NCBI GenBank assembly: GCA_023664735.1
Contig: JAMPFB010000001.1
Location: 386,101 to 450,100 of the forward strand
DNA length: 64,000 bases
Direction: 5' to 3'
Origin: Robinsoniella sp.
GTDB taxonomy: Bacteria; Bacillota; Clostridia; Lachnospirales; Lachnospiraceae
The position numbers were made by a program, and so were the translations under genes. Position 1 is the stretch's first letter, and every line of letters starts with the position of its first letter. Positions 45,046-54,382 of the stretch are shown here, piece by piece. The notes under the pieces were generated by a model that did no database searches, was not told the DNA's origin, and worked only from the letters and a program-made list of their open reading frames with translations.

Positions 45046-46197
45046 ATGGATTTTACATTAAGTAAGAAACATGAAATGGCAAGAACTCTTTTCAGAGATT
45101 TTGCACAAAACGAAGTAAAACCACTTGCTCAGGATGTTGACGAGACAGAAACATTCCCAAGAGAAACCGTTGACAAAATGGCAAAATTAGGATTTTTAGG
45201 AATTCCTATTCCAAAGGAATACGGCGGACAGGGCTGTGACCCGTTAACATATGCAATGTGCGTGGAAGAGCTTTCCAAGGTATGCGGTACTACAGGCGTT
45301 ATCGTATCTGCACATACTTCTCTTTGCTGCGATCCTATCCAGACCTATGGTACGGAAGAGCAGAAGCAGAAATATTTAGTGCCTCTTGCAAAGGGCGAGA
45401 AATTAGGCGCTTTCGGTCTGACAGAGCCGGGTGCCGGTACGGATGCACAGGGACAGCAGACAAAGGCTGTTTTAGACGGTGACGAATGGGTGTTAAACGG
45501 TTCTAAGTGCTTTATTACAAACGGTAAGGAAGCAGATATTTATATTGTAATTGCTATTACCGGCATGGTAGAAAAACGTGGCAGAATGACAAAAGAAATC
45601 TCCGCATTCATCGTGGAGAAGGGAACACCGGGCTTTACCTTTGGTACAAAGGAAAAGAAAATGGGTATCCGTGGTTCATCCACATACGAATTGATTTTTA
45701 CGGATTGCCGTATTCCAAAAGAAAACTTACTTGGTGCAAAGGGCAAGGGCTTTGGTATTGCAATGCACACATTAGATGGTGGACGTATCGGTATAGCTGC
45801 ACAGGCATTAGGCTTGGCAGAAGGCGCTTTGGAAACCACCATTGAATACGTAAAGGAAAGAAAACAGTTTGGAAGAACAATTGGCGCTTTCCAGAATACA
45901 CAGTTCCAGCTTGCTGACATGGCTACTAAGGTAGAGGCTGCAAAGCTTCTTGTATATAAGGCAGCTATGGCAAAGGCTACTCAGAAAACTTACAGCGTAG
46001 AAGCAGCTCAGGCAAAATTATATGCAGCAGAGGTTGCTATGGAAGTGACAACAAAGGCTGTTCAGTTACATGGCGGTTACGGTTATATCAGAGAATATGA
46101 CGTAGAGCGTATGATGCGTGATGCTAAGATTACAGAAATCTACGAAGGAACTTCTGAAGTTCAGCGTATGGTTATTTCTGGAAGCTTATTAAAATAA
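45046..46197 (+). CDS. bcd: Butyryl-CoA dehydrogenase
   Basis: 383 residues from ATG 45046 (GGAGGAAACAAAA upstream; the in-frame ATG 45019 lacks a site). Acyl-CoA dehydrogenase motifs: FGLTEPGAGTD, KCFITNG, RGSSTYE, catalytic Glu in YEGTSEVQ. It reduces crotonyl-CoA to butyryl-CoA and, with EtfAB, bifurcates electrons from NADH to ferredoxin. Confidence 0.95.
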   Translation: MDFTLSKKHEMARTLFRDFAQNEVKPLAQDVDETETFPRETVDKMAKLGFLGIPIPKEYGGQGCDPLTYAMCVEELSKVCGTTGVIVSAHTSLCCDPIQTYGTEEQKQKYLVPLAKGEKLGAFGLTEPGAGTDAQGQQTKAVLDGDEWVLNGSKCFITNGKEADIYIVIAITGMVEKRGRMTKEISAFIVEKGTPGFTFGTKEKKMGIRGSSTYELIFTDCRIPKENLLGAKGKGFGIAMHTLDGGRIGIAAQALGLAEGALETTIEYVKERKQFGRTIGAFQNTQFQLADMATKVEAAKLLVYKAAMAKATQKTYSVEAAQAKLYAAEVAMEVTTKAVQLHGGYGYIREYDVERMMRDAKITEIYEGTSEVQRMVISGSLLK

Positions 46198-46212
46198 GGA
46201 GGTACGAAAAAC

Positions 46213-46995
46213 GTGAAGATCGTAGTATGTGTAAAACAGGTACCTGATACAAAGGGTGGAGTAAAATTCAATCCAGACGGTACGTTAGACAGAGGTGCAA
46301 TGCTTACTATTATGAATCCTGATGATAAAGCAGGCTTAGAAGCAGCACTTAGATTAAAGGATCAATATGGCGCAGAGGTAACAGTTCTGACAATGGGACT
46401 TCCAAAGGCAGAAGATGTGCTTCGTGAAGCTATGGCTATGGGCGCTGACAATGGAATTTTAGTAACAGACAGAGTATTGGGAGGAGCTGATACATGGGCA
46501 ACCTCTACAACACTTGCCGGCGCTATCCGGAATCTGGAGTATGACCTGATTATTACAGGACGTCAGGCTATTGATGGCGATACCGCACAGGTAGGTCCAC
46601 AGATTTCCGAGCATTTGGGAATCCCTGTGATTTCCTATGCACAGGATATCAAGGTAGAAGGCGACAGCGTTATCGTAGAACGTCAGTATGAAGACAGATA
46701 CCATGTGGTAAAAGCAAAAATGCCATGCCTTGTAACCGCTCTTGCAGAATTAAACGAGCCTCGTTACATGACTCCGGGCGGAATTTTTGATTCCCTAGAA
46801 AAAGAAATTACAGTTTGGGGAAGAGCAAACCTTGTGGATGTAGATGATTCCAACTTAGGTCTTGCAGGCTCACCGACTAAGATTGCCAAGGCTTCTGATA
46901 AAGTAAGAAAGGGCACCGGCGAAAAGGTAACCCTTGATCCGGAAGAGGCAGTATCTTACCTGATGAATAAATTAACAGAGAAACATGTTATCTAA
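46213..46995 (+). CDS. etfB: Electron transfer flavoprotein beta subunit
   Basis: 260 residues, GTG start 46213 after AAGGAGGTACG. MKIVVCVKQVPDTK opening, AIDGDTAQVGPQ motif of the bifurcating EtfB family, and MTPGGIFD. Carries one FAD with EtfA and passes electrons to Bcd. Lies 15 bases after bcd. Confidence 0.95.
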   Translation: MKIVVCVKQVPDTKGGVKFNPDGTLDRGAMLTIMNPDDKAGLEAALRLKDQYGAEVTVLTMGLPKAEDVLREAMAMGADNGILVTDRVLGGADTWATSTTLAGAIRNLEYDLIITGRQAIDGDTAQVGPQISEHLGIPVISYAQDIKVEGDSVIVERQYEDRYHVVKAKMPCLVTALAELNEPRYMTPGGIFDSLEKEITVWGRANLVDVDDSNLGLAGSPTKIAKASDKVRKGTGEKVTLDPEEAVSYLMNKLTEKHVI

Positions 46996-47021
46996 TAAAT
47001 AAAGGAAAAGTGGTGAAAAAA

Positions 47022-48062
47022 ATGAATTTAGAAGAATATAAAGGCGTATATGTCTTTGCACAGCAGGTTGACAATCAATTAAGCAGCATTGCTTTTGAGT
47101 TAATCGGAAAAGGTAAAGACTTAGCAGCAGATTTAGGAACAGAGGTTACCGCAATCCTTGTAGGTTCAGGGGTAAAAGACCTTGCAGACGAGCTTGCAGC
47201 ATACGGTGCCGACAAAGTAATCGTTGTAGACGATCCTGAATTAAAGGATTATAGAACAGAACCTTATACACATGCAGTTGCATCCGTGATTGAAAAATAC
47301 AAACCGGAAATCGTATTGGTAGGCGCTACCGCAATTGGACGTGACTTAGGACCAAGAGTTTCCGCAAGAGTAAAAACAGGTCTTACTGCTGACTGTACCG
47401 TATTGGAAATCGGTGATTTCCCATTAAATCCAATTCCGGGCAAGGAGCAGAAGCACAACCAGCTGTTAATGACTCGTCCTGCATTTGGTGGAAACACCAT
47501 TGCTACCATTGCATGTCCTGATAACCGCCCGCAGATGGCTACCGTTCGTCCGGGTGTTATGCAGAAGCGTGAAAAAGTAGAAGGCGCAAAGGCTGTTGTA
47601 GAAGAATTCAATCCGGGCTTTACACCGGACAACAAATATGTTGAGATTCTGGATGTGGTAAAATCCGTAGTAGATACAGTAGACATTATGGATGCTAAGA
47701 TTCTCGTATCCGGCGGACGTGGCGTAGGAAGCCCTGAAAACTTTAAATTACTGGAGGATTTGGCAGACGCTATCGGCGGAACCGTAAGCTGCTCACGTGC
47801 AGTTGTGGATTCCGGCTGGAAGCCACGTGACCTTCAGGTTGGACAGACCGGTAAAACCGTACGTCCTAACGTATACTTTGCAATTGGCATTTCCGGAGCA
47901 ATCCAGCACGTTGCAGGTATGGAAGAATCCGACATCATCATCGCTATCAACAAGGACGAAACAGCTCCTATTTTTGAGGTAGCTGATTATGGCATTGTTG
48001 GAGATTTGAATAAAATTGTTCCTATGCTGACAGAGCAGATTAAGGCTGTTGTGAAGAAGTAG
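47022..48062 (+). CDS. etfA: Electron transfer flavoprotein alpha subunit
   Basis: 346 residues from ATG 47022 (GGTG 6 bases upstream; GTG 47010 possible). N-terminal [14 protein letters not shown]-terminal FAD domain with [36 protein letters not shown] and [13 protein letters not shown]. Partner of EtfB. The operon ends with a terminator at 48143. Confidence 0.95.
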   Translation: MNLEEYKGVYVFAQQVDNQLSSIAFELIGKGKDLAADLGTEVTAILVGSGVKDLADELAAYGADKVIVVDDPELKDYRTEPYTHAVASVIEKYKPEIVLVGATAIGRDLGPRVSARVKTGLTADCTVLEIGDFPLNPIPGKEQKHNQLLMTRPAFGGNTIATIACPDNRPQMATVRPGVMQKREKVEGAKAVVEEFNPGFTPDNKYVEILDVVKSVVDTVDIMDAKILVSGGRGVGSPENFKLLEDLADAIGGTVSCSRAVVDSGWKPRDLQVGQTGKTVRPNVYFAIGISGAIQHVAGMEESDIIIAINKDETAPIFEVADYGIVGDLNKIVPMLTEQIKAVVKK

Positions 48063-48142
48063 TAGGATAAATGGACAGTCAAAATAGGGAAAAGCCTTAT
48101 TGGGACTGCTTGAAACAGAAGATAAAAATTAGAAGATCTGAG

Positions 48143-48180
48143 ACCCCTCACTTCGGAAAATCTGGAGAGAGGGGTTTATA
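48143..48180 (+). terminator. Terminator of the butyryl-CoA operon
   Basis: ACCCCTC pairs with GAGGGGT, then TTTATAAC. A short T run, so perhaps leaky. Confidence 0.7.
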
Positions 48181-48202
48181 ACATTTAAATGAAAAGCAAA
48201 CA

Positions 48203-48322
48203 AAAAAGACACGATTTGACGTGTCTTTTTTGATGCTACAACATTAAATAGACTTGGTAGGTTGCAATCCCACATCTCCTAACAAGGGCGATAGCCAGCT
48301 GTTCTATCCTCTTGCCTATTTA
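48203..48322 (-). ncRNA. Candidate small RNA beside the PBECR gene
   Basis: A perfect promoter (below) is followed, 90-120 bases on, by a strong terminator (AAAAAAGACACG...CGTGTCTTTTTT, 48203-48231) with no open frame between. The RNA would contain GGATAG-AACAGCTGG-CTATC, which folds as a hairpin, then TTGTTAGGAGATGTGGGATTG. I do not recognise it. It lies in the same direction just downstream of a PBECR-type nuclease gene, so an RNA antitoxin or a 3' regulator is possible. Confidence 0.55.
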
Positions 48323-48328
48323 TATATT

Positions 48329-48357
48329 ATATTACATCAGCATATATTTTGTGTCAA
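48329..48357 (-). promoter_or_regulatory. Promoter of the candidate small RNA
   Basis: Minus-strand -35 TTGACA (complement of 48352-48357), 17-base spacer, -10 TAATAT (complement of 48329-48334). Near-consensus in all parts. Confidence 0.7.
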
Positions 48358-48388
48358 CCTTTTCAGCGTACCTTTCTTCAAGAATCTT

Positions 48389-48715
48389 TCAAAATTTAAA
48401 AGAGTTAAGTGCATGTAAGGTTTTCATATATAGTTTACCGTCGTTGGTGAGTTTTATGCCTATACGAACTTTATTGTCAATTGTTTCAAATATTTTAACT
48501 AACATAATATTACCATCTTTTGGATTTATACCATAATAATCAGGAGTCCTAATAATACTTTCAATGTATTTGAAATAGTATTCAAATTCATAAGGATGTC
48601 TACTTTTTATATGGTTAATATTGTTATCCCCAAGGTAAATGGGGGTATTTATCGTTACATTAAGTTTTAAATTGTCTATTATTTCCTGTTTTAAAAATCC
48701 TACAATTTTTCCCAT
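48389..48715 (-). CDS. PBECR-type nuclease domain protein (PBECR3-like)
   Basis: 108 residues that look like one PBECR domain (phage-Barnase-EndoU-ColicinE5/D-RelE-like nuclease): INTPIYLGDNNINHIKSRHP with the key His, then YIESIIRTPDYYGINPKDGN, and VRIGIKLTNDGKLYMKTL. Such proteins are found as toxins in mobile elements. No partner antitoxin protein is encoded beside it, and the ribosome binding site is poor, so expression may be low. A candidate small RNA starts 32 bases after its stop. Confidence 0.7.
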   Translation of the reverse strand: MGKIVGFLKQEIIDNLKLNVTINTPIYLGDNNINHIKSRHPYEFEYYFKYIESIIRTPDYYGINPKDGNIMLVKIFETIDNKVRIGIKLTNDGKLYMKTLHALNSFKF

Positions 48716-48900
48716 AAATATACAATATCATACATTGTTATAGGAGTAAATACAAAATATGTGGGCGATTTTGACCCTTTGGAAGGTGTTTTTTGAAATT
48801 ACAATGTAAGAATAAGTGAAATTAAAATCATACAATTAGAAATACATAAACCAATTACTAAAACAAAAAAATCGGACGTCAATATGTCTCGATTTTATCA
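48716..48900. other. AT-rich spacer
   Basis: No gene or clear signal; the only items are a short Rho-like T run and scattered A-tracts. Confidence 0.5.
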
Positions 48901-49145
48901 TCATAATTTATCTGAAATTTCCGCCAAGGCTTTTATAATTGTAATATACTTTTCGTATTGGACAGAACCGCTGCGCTTTGCCGTATGAAGAATATTTACT
49001 AAAGCAGGATCGGAATCTGAAATATTTCCCGATAGCAAATAATCTGTGCTCAAATTTAATTCGCTGGCCAAGGCTACAAAGGTTTCTAAAGACATTTTTC
49101 TGGAGCCTCGTTCAATATTGGTATAAAAGCAGAGAATATAATAAG
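48901..49145 (-). pseudogene. 5'-truncated XRE-family regulator
   Basis: The translation contains the end of a helix-turn-helix domain (FYTNIERGSRKMSLETFVAL, then ASELNLSTDYLLSG) and a C-terminal helical region to LAEISDKL. The first half of the HTH, normally some 25 residues before IERG, is missing: reading upstream gives unrelated residues and then a stop with no start codon. The loss coincides with the start of the next gene at 49155-49188, suggesting a deletion junction near 49145. Confidence 0.7.
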
Positions 49146-49187
49146 TGATATTTATTGAAAATGGGATTTATAGGAAGGAGCGATTTT

Positions 49188-49474
49188 ATGGCATTAGTAG
49201 ATGTAAATATTAGGGTGCCGATGGAAATGGCGGCTTACCTGCAACCATCCGATCAGGTTATTGAGCTTGAAAGAAATGCATTGTTGCTATACCCATATAT
49301 TTTAAAGCAGACGATATCGCATGGCGTGCGGCTGAAATATTGGGAATACGCAAAAATGAATTGATAGATATTTATGATAAATTGGGATTTTCATATCTGG
49401 ATTTGACAATGAATGATCTTGATATGGAACTGGATGCTTATAGAAAGGTGAAAGCGAAAAAGGAATTGGCATGA
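49188..49474 (+). pseudogene. Frameshifted UPF0175 antitoxin
   Basis: ATG 49188 follows AGGAAGGAG. The frame reads MALVDVNIRVPMEMAAYLQP and then ILKQTISHG up to about 49328, after which the family's RAAEILGIRKNELIDIYDKLG continues in another frame to TGA 49474. One base is missing around 49325-49330. Family members are DNA-binding antitoxins paired with PIN toxins; the toxin remnant follows with an ATGA overlap. Confidence 0.75.
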
Positions 49475-49581
49475 TAATTATATCTGATACTACACCAATT
49501 ATTTCTCTTTTAAAAATTAACAGACTTGATTTATTGGAGAAGTTATTCGGAGAGGTTTTAATTCCAAATGCTATTGGATAG
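49471..49581 (+). pseudogene. Truncated PIN-domain (DUF3368/VapC-like) toxin
   Basis: The 36 codons from ATG 49471 give MIIISDTTPIISLLKINRL, which includes the first conserved Asp of the PIN fold, and end IPNAIG-stop where the family continues for another 100 or so residues with the other catalytic acids. Start overlaps the antitoxin stop. The module is dead. Confidence 0.75.
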
Positions 49582-49631
49582 ATTGCAGTAAAGATAATAT
49601 TAAAAAAGGATTATTTGTAAGAAGGGGATTG

Positions 49632-50366
49632 TTAAAATCCCCTTTCCTGCACATAGGGCTTTAGCGCCTCAACCCAAATCCCATACCCCTCCCCTGTCAT
49701 ATGTACCCCATCAATAGAATAAGCTTTTGGCAAATCATTATCCTCATCTGCCAGAAGAGAATAGATATCAACATAAGTAACATCATGTTTTATGGCAAGC
49801 TCTTGGATGGAGGCATTAAGCGTCTGTACATCCTTGTTTGGGATGCTGGTAGAAGAATGAACCGGAAGGATGCTTTGTACATAAATTTCACAATCCGGCA
49901 GGGCGGCAGTCAGGTCGTCTAATATTTGCCCATAATAATTCAGAGTCGTTTCAGAAGAAATTCCCTGTCTTAAATCGTTTATTCCAATCATTAAAAAGAT
50001 TTTTTTAGGCTGCGCTTCGATAATGACAGAAAGGCGGTTTCGTACTCCTTCTGTCACATCACTGTCAATGCCACGATTTAAAACCACCTGATCCGGGAAA
50101 AACTCCTGCCATTCGCCTCTGGCAGTAATAGAATCTCCTACAAATACAATATCTGCTTTTTGGACCGGACACATTTCAAACATGGATTCCCTCTGTATAT
50201 ATTGGGCATTATCCTGATAGGAATAGGATGCAGCATTCATGGTATGATAAAGGGATTTAAAATAACCATCCCGATATAAAAGCAATAAAAGCGCAATGCC
50301 AAGAAACAGACAGCAAAGCATAAGCAGAACCATGGCTTTCTTCCAATGTTTTTCCAGATAGTTCAT
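49632..50366 (-). CDS. Membrane-anchored SGNH/GDSL hydrolase
   Basis: 244 residues. N-terminal anchor helix (VLLMLCCLFLGIALLLLLY), then an SGNH domain: block I FVGDSITARGEW with the Ser, block II LNRGI, block III IGINDLR with the Asn, block V DGVHMTGEGY with the Asp-His. Similar enzymes remove acetyl groups from wall polymers or glycans. A truncated gene lies directly upstream (50370-50495) on the same strand, with only 3 bases between, so the operon once continued further. Confidence 0.88.
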   Translation of the reverse strand: MNYLEKHWKKAMVLLMLCCLFLGIALLLLLYRDGYFKSLYHTMNAASYSYQDNAQYIQRESMFEMCPVQKADIVFVGDSITARGEWQEFFPDQVVLNRGIDSDVTEGVRNRLSVIIEAQPKKIFLMIGINDLRQGISSETTLNYYGQILDDLTAALPDCEIYVQSILPVHSSTSIPNKDVQTLNASIQELAIKHDVTYVDIYSLLADEDNDLPKAYSIDGVHMTGEGYGIWVEALKPYVQERGF

Positions 50367-50369
50367 TTT

Positions 50370-50495
50370 TTAGTACCCCATTTCTTTTAATTCTTCCACA
50401 ATTTTAATATATTCTTCAATCACATCAAAGCCGTTATAATCCTCACGATTTGAGTCGCTTATATCACCATAAGAAATCCGCTGTCCTTTTTGTGC
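50370..50495 (-). pseudogene. C-terminal remnant of an unknown gene
   Basis: About 41 codons of good coding quality end at TAA (complement of 50370-50372): QRISYGDISDSNREDYNGF then an acidic helix VIEEYIKIVEELKEMGY. No start codon in frame; coding character stops near 50495. Its stop is 3 bases from the SGNH start, so it was the upstream gene of that operon. I do not recognise the family. Confidence 0.55.
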
Positions 50496-50690
50496 ATTTT
50501 TGTTTTATTGTAATACGAAGTCGAGGATAATTCAAATATAAATTAAAGGAAAATGATTTTAGATTATAAGTTATCAATAAAATATTATCTGTTTTAAAAA
50601 TAGAATTTATCATTTTTTTATAAATTCATTCTTGAAATAGATACAAGTCATATGATAAGATATACAAAAGCATTTATCTTCTAACTTTTC
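50496..50690. other. AT-rich spacer at the edge of the decayed region
   Basis: No gene seen; A/T runs and short palindromes (CATATGATAAGATATA) only. Confidence 0.5.
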
Positions 50691-50691
50691 G

Positions 50692-51222
50692 GTGGAAAAC
50701 CAGTCTATCATCATTTCTGCAAAGTCAAAGAACATTGGCACAAACGGTAGCGCAGGCAATGAGACATGCGATACGGCAAACATGGGAACCAATATAGGAG
50801 GGCACCTTGCAGGGAAGCCCATACCAATCCTGCAGAATTACAAGGATACTGTATTTCGGATTATTTTTAAGGAGCCGGAGAGTTATTAAGCCTGTACAAT
50901 GCGGTAAACGGCACACACTATGACAATCCTGAGGAGCTGGAAGTCACAACCTTGGAAAATGCCATATACATGAACATGAAGAATGATGTTTCCTGCGTGC
51001 TGGACATGTGGATGAACCTGTATGAGCATCAGTCCACGGTAAATCCCAACATTCCATTAAGGGATTTATTCTACACTGCAAGACTGTATGAGAACGTAAT
51101 TATCAAAAGGGATATTTATTCCAGCAAACGTATCATGCTGCCAGCCCCTAAGTTCATAACCTTTTATAACGGAGTGGAACAGCAGCCGGAGCGGCGGGTT
51201 ATGAAGCTATCCCCAAAGCGAA
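50692..51222 (+). pseudogene. Rpn/YhgA-like PD-(D/E)XK transposase-nuclease, frameshifted and truncated
   Basis: The fragment reads LQNYKDTVFRIIFKEPES, shifts frame at about 50885, and goes on LLSLYNAVNGTHYDNP, TTLENAIYMNMKNDVSC, WMNLYEHQSTVNPNIPLRDL, KFITFYNGVEQQPE. These are signatures of the Rpn (recombination-promoting nuclease) family, whose catalytic Asp lies in the KNDVSC region. The C-terminal half is missing: at about 51222 it joins the DUF6273 remnant. Multiple lesions show decay. Confidence 0.8.
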
Positions 51223-52047
51223 GTAGGGGACAGTGCAACCATAGAGGTAATTGAAAATGTTATTTTTGCAGATGGAACTACGGCGGATGTAGGACTGGAT
51301 GTCTGGGTAAATGGGACAAAGTACCGTAGGATTAGCGAAAAAGATACAAATTACAGCGCAAATTTTGATGATGAGCCCAATAACGGTTTCCGTTATTTCA
51401 AATGGGAACCAATTAAGTGGAAGGTGCTGCAAAATGATGAAACTACGTTATTTGTGATGATGGATAAGGCAATTGACTGTAAAGATTACATTAATGATGT
51501 TGTTGCACGTGCTACATGGGATGGAGGCTTCACATGGGAAACCAGCACCATAAGGAACTGGCTGAATGATAGCTTTTATGACATAGCCTTTAGCAGCAGT
51601 GAGCAGGATGCCATCGTAACACAAAATGTAGTGAATGAAGACAATCCGAGCTCTGGTACAGAAGGTGGAAATAACACAAACGATAAGATTTATCTGCTTT
51701 CTATTGGTGAAGTGACGAATGAGACATATGGATTTTGTAGTGCTTATAGTACTCGTTCGTCAAGTCGATGGGTTCAAACTAGTGATTACGCATATGTAAG
51801 GGGAACACTTAAATACAGTAGCAGTAATGGAGGAAACGACGGCTGTGACTGGTGGCTTCGCTCGCCCGGCGGGTATAGTAGCACCGCTGCGGATGTCGAC
51901 TACCATGGGTGAGTCGATCGGTATGGCGGTACTGTCAGCCTTAGCAATGTCGGTGTCTGTCCAGCTTTGCATATAAATCTTTCATCTGGCAACTGGTTCA
52001 TGGCGGATGATGGAACCAGTGGTGAAGGAGGAAATAAGATTCCATAA
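51223..52047 (+). pseudogene. N-truncated DUF6273 surface protein with in-frame stop
   Basis: The frame continues from the Rpn junction and gives FRYFKWEPIKWKVL, TSTIRNWLNDSFY, DKIYLLSIGEV and DWWLRSPGGYS, a DUF6273 domain. TGA 51910-51912 interrupts it; after this the same frame goes on with VDRYGGTVSLSNVGVCPALH and INLSSGNW to TAA 52047. The signal peptide and start are gone. Base composition is similar to the neighbours. Confidence 0.8.
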
Positions 52048-52082
52048 AAATTAAGATTATAAACATGCCGTAAAAAGTCGAA

Positions 52083-52128
52083 AAAGAAACGCCCTACGCA
52101 TGGCTTGCTATAGGACGTTTCTTTTTTA
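52083..52128 (-). terminator. Terminator of ptb-buk (bidirectional)
   Basis: AAAAAGAAACG...TAGGACGTTTCTTTTTT forms a stem with A and T runs on both sides, 23 bases beyond the buk stop on the minus strand. Confidence 0.8.
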
Positions 52129-52150
52129 TATCATTCATAGCCGCAGGCTT

Positions 52151-53212
52151 TTAGTAAGTCATTGCTTCCTCTTCGCCTTTTAATACACGAAGGGCGCCCT
52201 GTGCTAGTGCAAGCAGCTCATCTTCTCCCGGATATACGGTAAAGTCTGCAATCCATCCGGCTTTTTCTTTCAAGCCTTCCACAACACCTTTGTCGTAAGC
52301 AATGCCGCCGGTTACGATAATCTGGTCTACTTTTCCATTTAATACACATGCCATGGAACCGATATCCTTTGCTACCTGCTGGATAAATGCCTGACGAAGC
52401 TCTATTGCCTTTTCATTGCCTTCTGAAGCCATCTTTTCCACGTCACGCATGTCATTTGTGCCAAGATAAGCATTAAAGCCACCGTTTCCTACGATTTTTT
52501 TGTATACTTCCTTTTCGGTAAAATCACCGGAGAAACACAGTTTAATTAAAGCGCCGCTTGGAACTGCACCGGCTCTTTCAGGAGAAAAAGCGCCGTCTCC
52601 ATCCAAAGCATTGAATACATCCACTACCTTGCCGTTTCTGTGAGCGCCTACGGAAACTCCACCGCCCATGTGGACAACAACCAGATTCAGGGAATCATAT
52701 GCCTTTCCGGTTTCTTTTGCATATCTTTTGGCAACTGCCTTTTGGTTCAGTGCATGGAATACACTTGTCCTTGGAAGCTCCGGAACACCGGAATATCTGG
52801 CAATTGGCTCCAGTTCGTCAACTACTACAGGGTCAACGATAAAGGAGGGAGCGCCAATCTCATCACCAATCTCCCGGGCCAGAATGCCGCCTAAGTTGGA
52901 AGCATGCTGTCCTTGCTTCCCAATCCTTAAATCTTCCAGTAAGTCATCTGTAACTGCATAGGTGCCGCCGGGAATGGGCTTTAACATACCGCCCCTTCCT
53001 ACTACCACATCCAAAGATTTCATATCAAAATCTTTTTCCTTTAATAAATCCAGAATAATATTTTTGCGAAAATCCTTCTGGTCTACGATAGAAGCATACT
53101 GTGCGATTTCTTCTGTGGAATGTCTTAAGGTCTCTTCAAATAATAAAGTCTCTTCTTCAAATACGCCGATTTTCGTGGAAGTAGAGCCCGGATTGATAAT
53201 TAAGCTTTTCAT
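52151..53212 (-). CDS. buk: Butyrate kinase
   Basis: 353 residues from ATG 53212 (AAAGGA 9-14 bases upstream; ATG 53236 lacks a site). Acetate/butyrate kinase fold: [49 protein letters not shown]. It transfers phosphate from butyryl-phosphate to ADP, yielding butyrate and ATP. Second gene after ptb. Confidence 0.95.
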   Translation of the reverse strand: MKSLIINPGSTSTKIGVFEEETLLFEETLRHSTEEIAQYASIVDQKDFRKNIILDLLKEKDFDMKSLDVVVGRGGMLKPIPGGTYAVTDDLLEDLRIGKQGQHASNLGGILAREIGDEIGAPSFIVDPVVVDELEPIARYSGVPELPRTSVFHALNQKAVAKRYAKETGKAYDSLNLVVVHMGGGVSVGAHRNGKVVDVFNALDGDGAFSPERAGAVPSGALIKLCFSGDFTEKEVYKKIVGNGGFNAYLGTNDMRDVEKMASEGNEKAIELRQAFIQQVAKDIGSMACVLNGKVDQIIVTGGIAYDKGVVEGLKEKAGWIADFTVYPGEDELLALAQGALRVLKGEEEAMTY

Positions 53213-53264
53213 AATATAATATCCTTTCTGCATCAATTAGCCCAATATGAGGACTGTGCTTGTT

Positions 53265-54176
53265 TTATTTCATAGCTTCCGCAACAACGGCGCCAAGAGC
53301 AAGGGAGTTTACCTTTGTCTCAAAGTCATCGGAACGGGAGGTTAAGATAACAGGAGCTTTTGTTCCGGTTAAAATATTTCCGTTCTTTTCTTTTGCAGTG
53401 TGAACCAATGCCTTGTATACCAAATTGCCGGCATGGATATCAGGGAATAAAAGAATGTCTGCATCGCCAATAATCTTTCTTCCTTCTGCTCCTTTGTGCT
53501 TTGCAGCTTCCGGGTCGATAGCAAGATCCAAGGAAAGAGGACCATCTACGATACAGCCGGTAATTTTTCCTTCTTCACACATCTTTGTAAGCTCTGCTGC
53601 CTCTACAGTAGCAGGCATTTTTGGATTTACTACTTCAACAGCAGCTAACGGAGCAACCTTTGGCATATCAATACCGCAGGCATTGCAGATTTCTACTGTA
53701 TTTTCGATAATGTGCACCTTATCCTCCAAAGTAGGATAGGTCATAAAAGCAACGTCTGTTAAGAAAAGTAATTTTTCCACGCCCTCGATTTCAAATACGC
53801 AGACATGGGATAAAGGTCTTCCGGTACGAAGCCCTACTTCCTTGTCCAAAACACTCTTTAAGAAGGATTTGGTATCAATCAGTCCCTTCATGTACATATC
53901 TGCTGTGCCGTTATGAACCAGCTCCACAGCTTTCAGTGCAGCAGTATAAGTGTCCTTTTCATCAATAATTTCATAACCGGATAAGTCCATATTTATGGAA
54001 GCGGCAATTTCTTTAATCTTATCCGCATCACCTACTAAAATGGCATCCGCAATGTTCCGTTCCTTTGCTGCCTTAACAGCCTCTAAAACCGGAGCATCCT
54101 GTGCTACGGCTACAGCAACTTTCTTTAAGGAACAGTCATTTACCTTTGCAATTAAATCGTCAAATCCTTTGCTCAT
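53265..54176 (-). CDS. ptb: Phosphate butyryltransferase
   Basis: 303 residues of the PTA/PTB family: ADAILVGD, YMKGLIDTKSFLKSVLDKE, RPLSHVCVFE, LLFPDIHAGNL, VILTSRSD. It makes butyryl-phosphate from butyryl-CoA and phosphate. GAGGTG lies 8 bases before the ATG. With buk it completes the kinase route to butyrate; no butyryl-CoA:acetate CoA-transferase gene is in the window. Confidence 0.92.
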   Translation of the reverse strand: MSKGFDDLIAKVNDCSLKKVAVAVAQDAPVLEAVKAAKERNIADAILVGDADKIKEIAASINMDLSGYEIIDEKDTYTAALKAVELVHNGTADMYMKGLIDTKSFLKSVLDKEVGLRTGRPLSHVCVFEIEGVEKLLFLTDVAFMTYPTLEDKVHIIENTVEICNACGIDMPKVAPLAAVEVVNPKMPATVEAAELTKMCEEGKITGCIVDGPLSLDLAIDPEAAKHKGAEGRKIIGDADILLFPDIHAGNLVYKALVHTAKEKNGNILTGTKAPVILTSRSDDFETKVNSLALGAVVAEAMK

Positions 54177-54269
54177 TTGTTTACACCTCTTATTTGTTTT
54201 ATTTTCATTTGGATTCTGCCGAAATGCGGTAATATACTGGCAAAAATCCAGATTTTCATGCTCGTTAAA

Positions 54270-54298
54270 ATAATATCACTTCTATTTATAAAGGTCAA
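54270..54298 (-). promoter_or_regulatory. Promoter of ptb-buk
   Basis: Minus strand: TTGACC (complement of 54293-54298), 17-base spacer, TATTAT (complement of 54270-54275), giving a leader of about 90 bases. Confidence 0.65.
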
Positions 54299-54346
54299 TG
54301 AGGAAACTCAAAAAAGAAAGTATCAAAATTTATGAGGTATCTAAGA

Positions 54347-54382
54347 AGAAAAAGCAAAAGCCAGCGTCGTTAGGCGCTGGCT
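54347..54382 (-). terminator. Terminator of the DUF3892 gene
   Basis: AGCCAGCG pairs with CGCTGGCT; on the minus strand it is followed by TTTTGCTTTTTC. Confidence 0.75.

Noticed and set aside
42022..48062. Butyryl-CoA operon as horizontally acquired
   Set aside because: Codon use differs slightly from neighbours but in the way expected for high expression; no mobile signatures inside.
51910..51912. In-frame TGA in the DUF6273 gene as a selenocysteine codon
   Set aside because: The gene already lacks its start and N-terminus, and no selenoprotein context or hairpin follows; a nonsense mutation is simpler.
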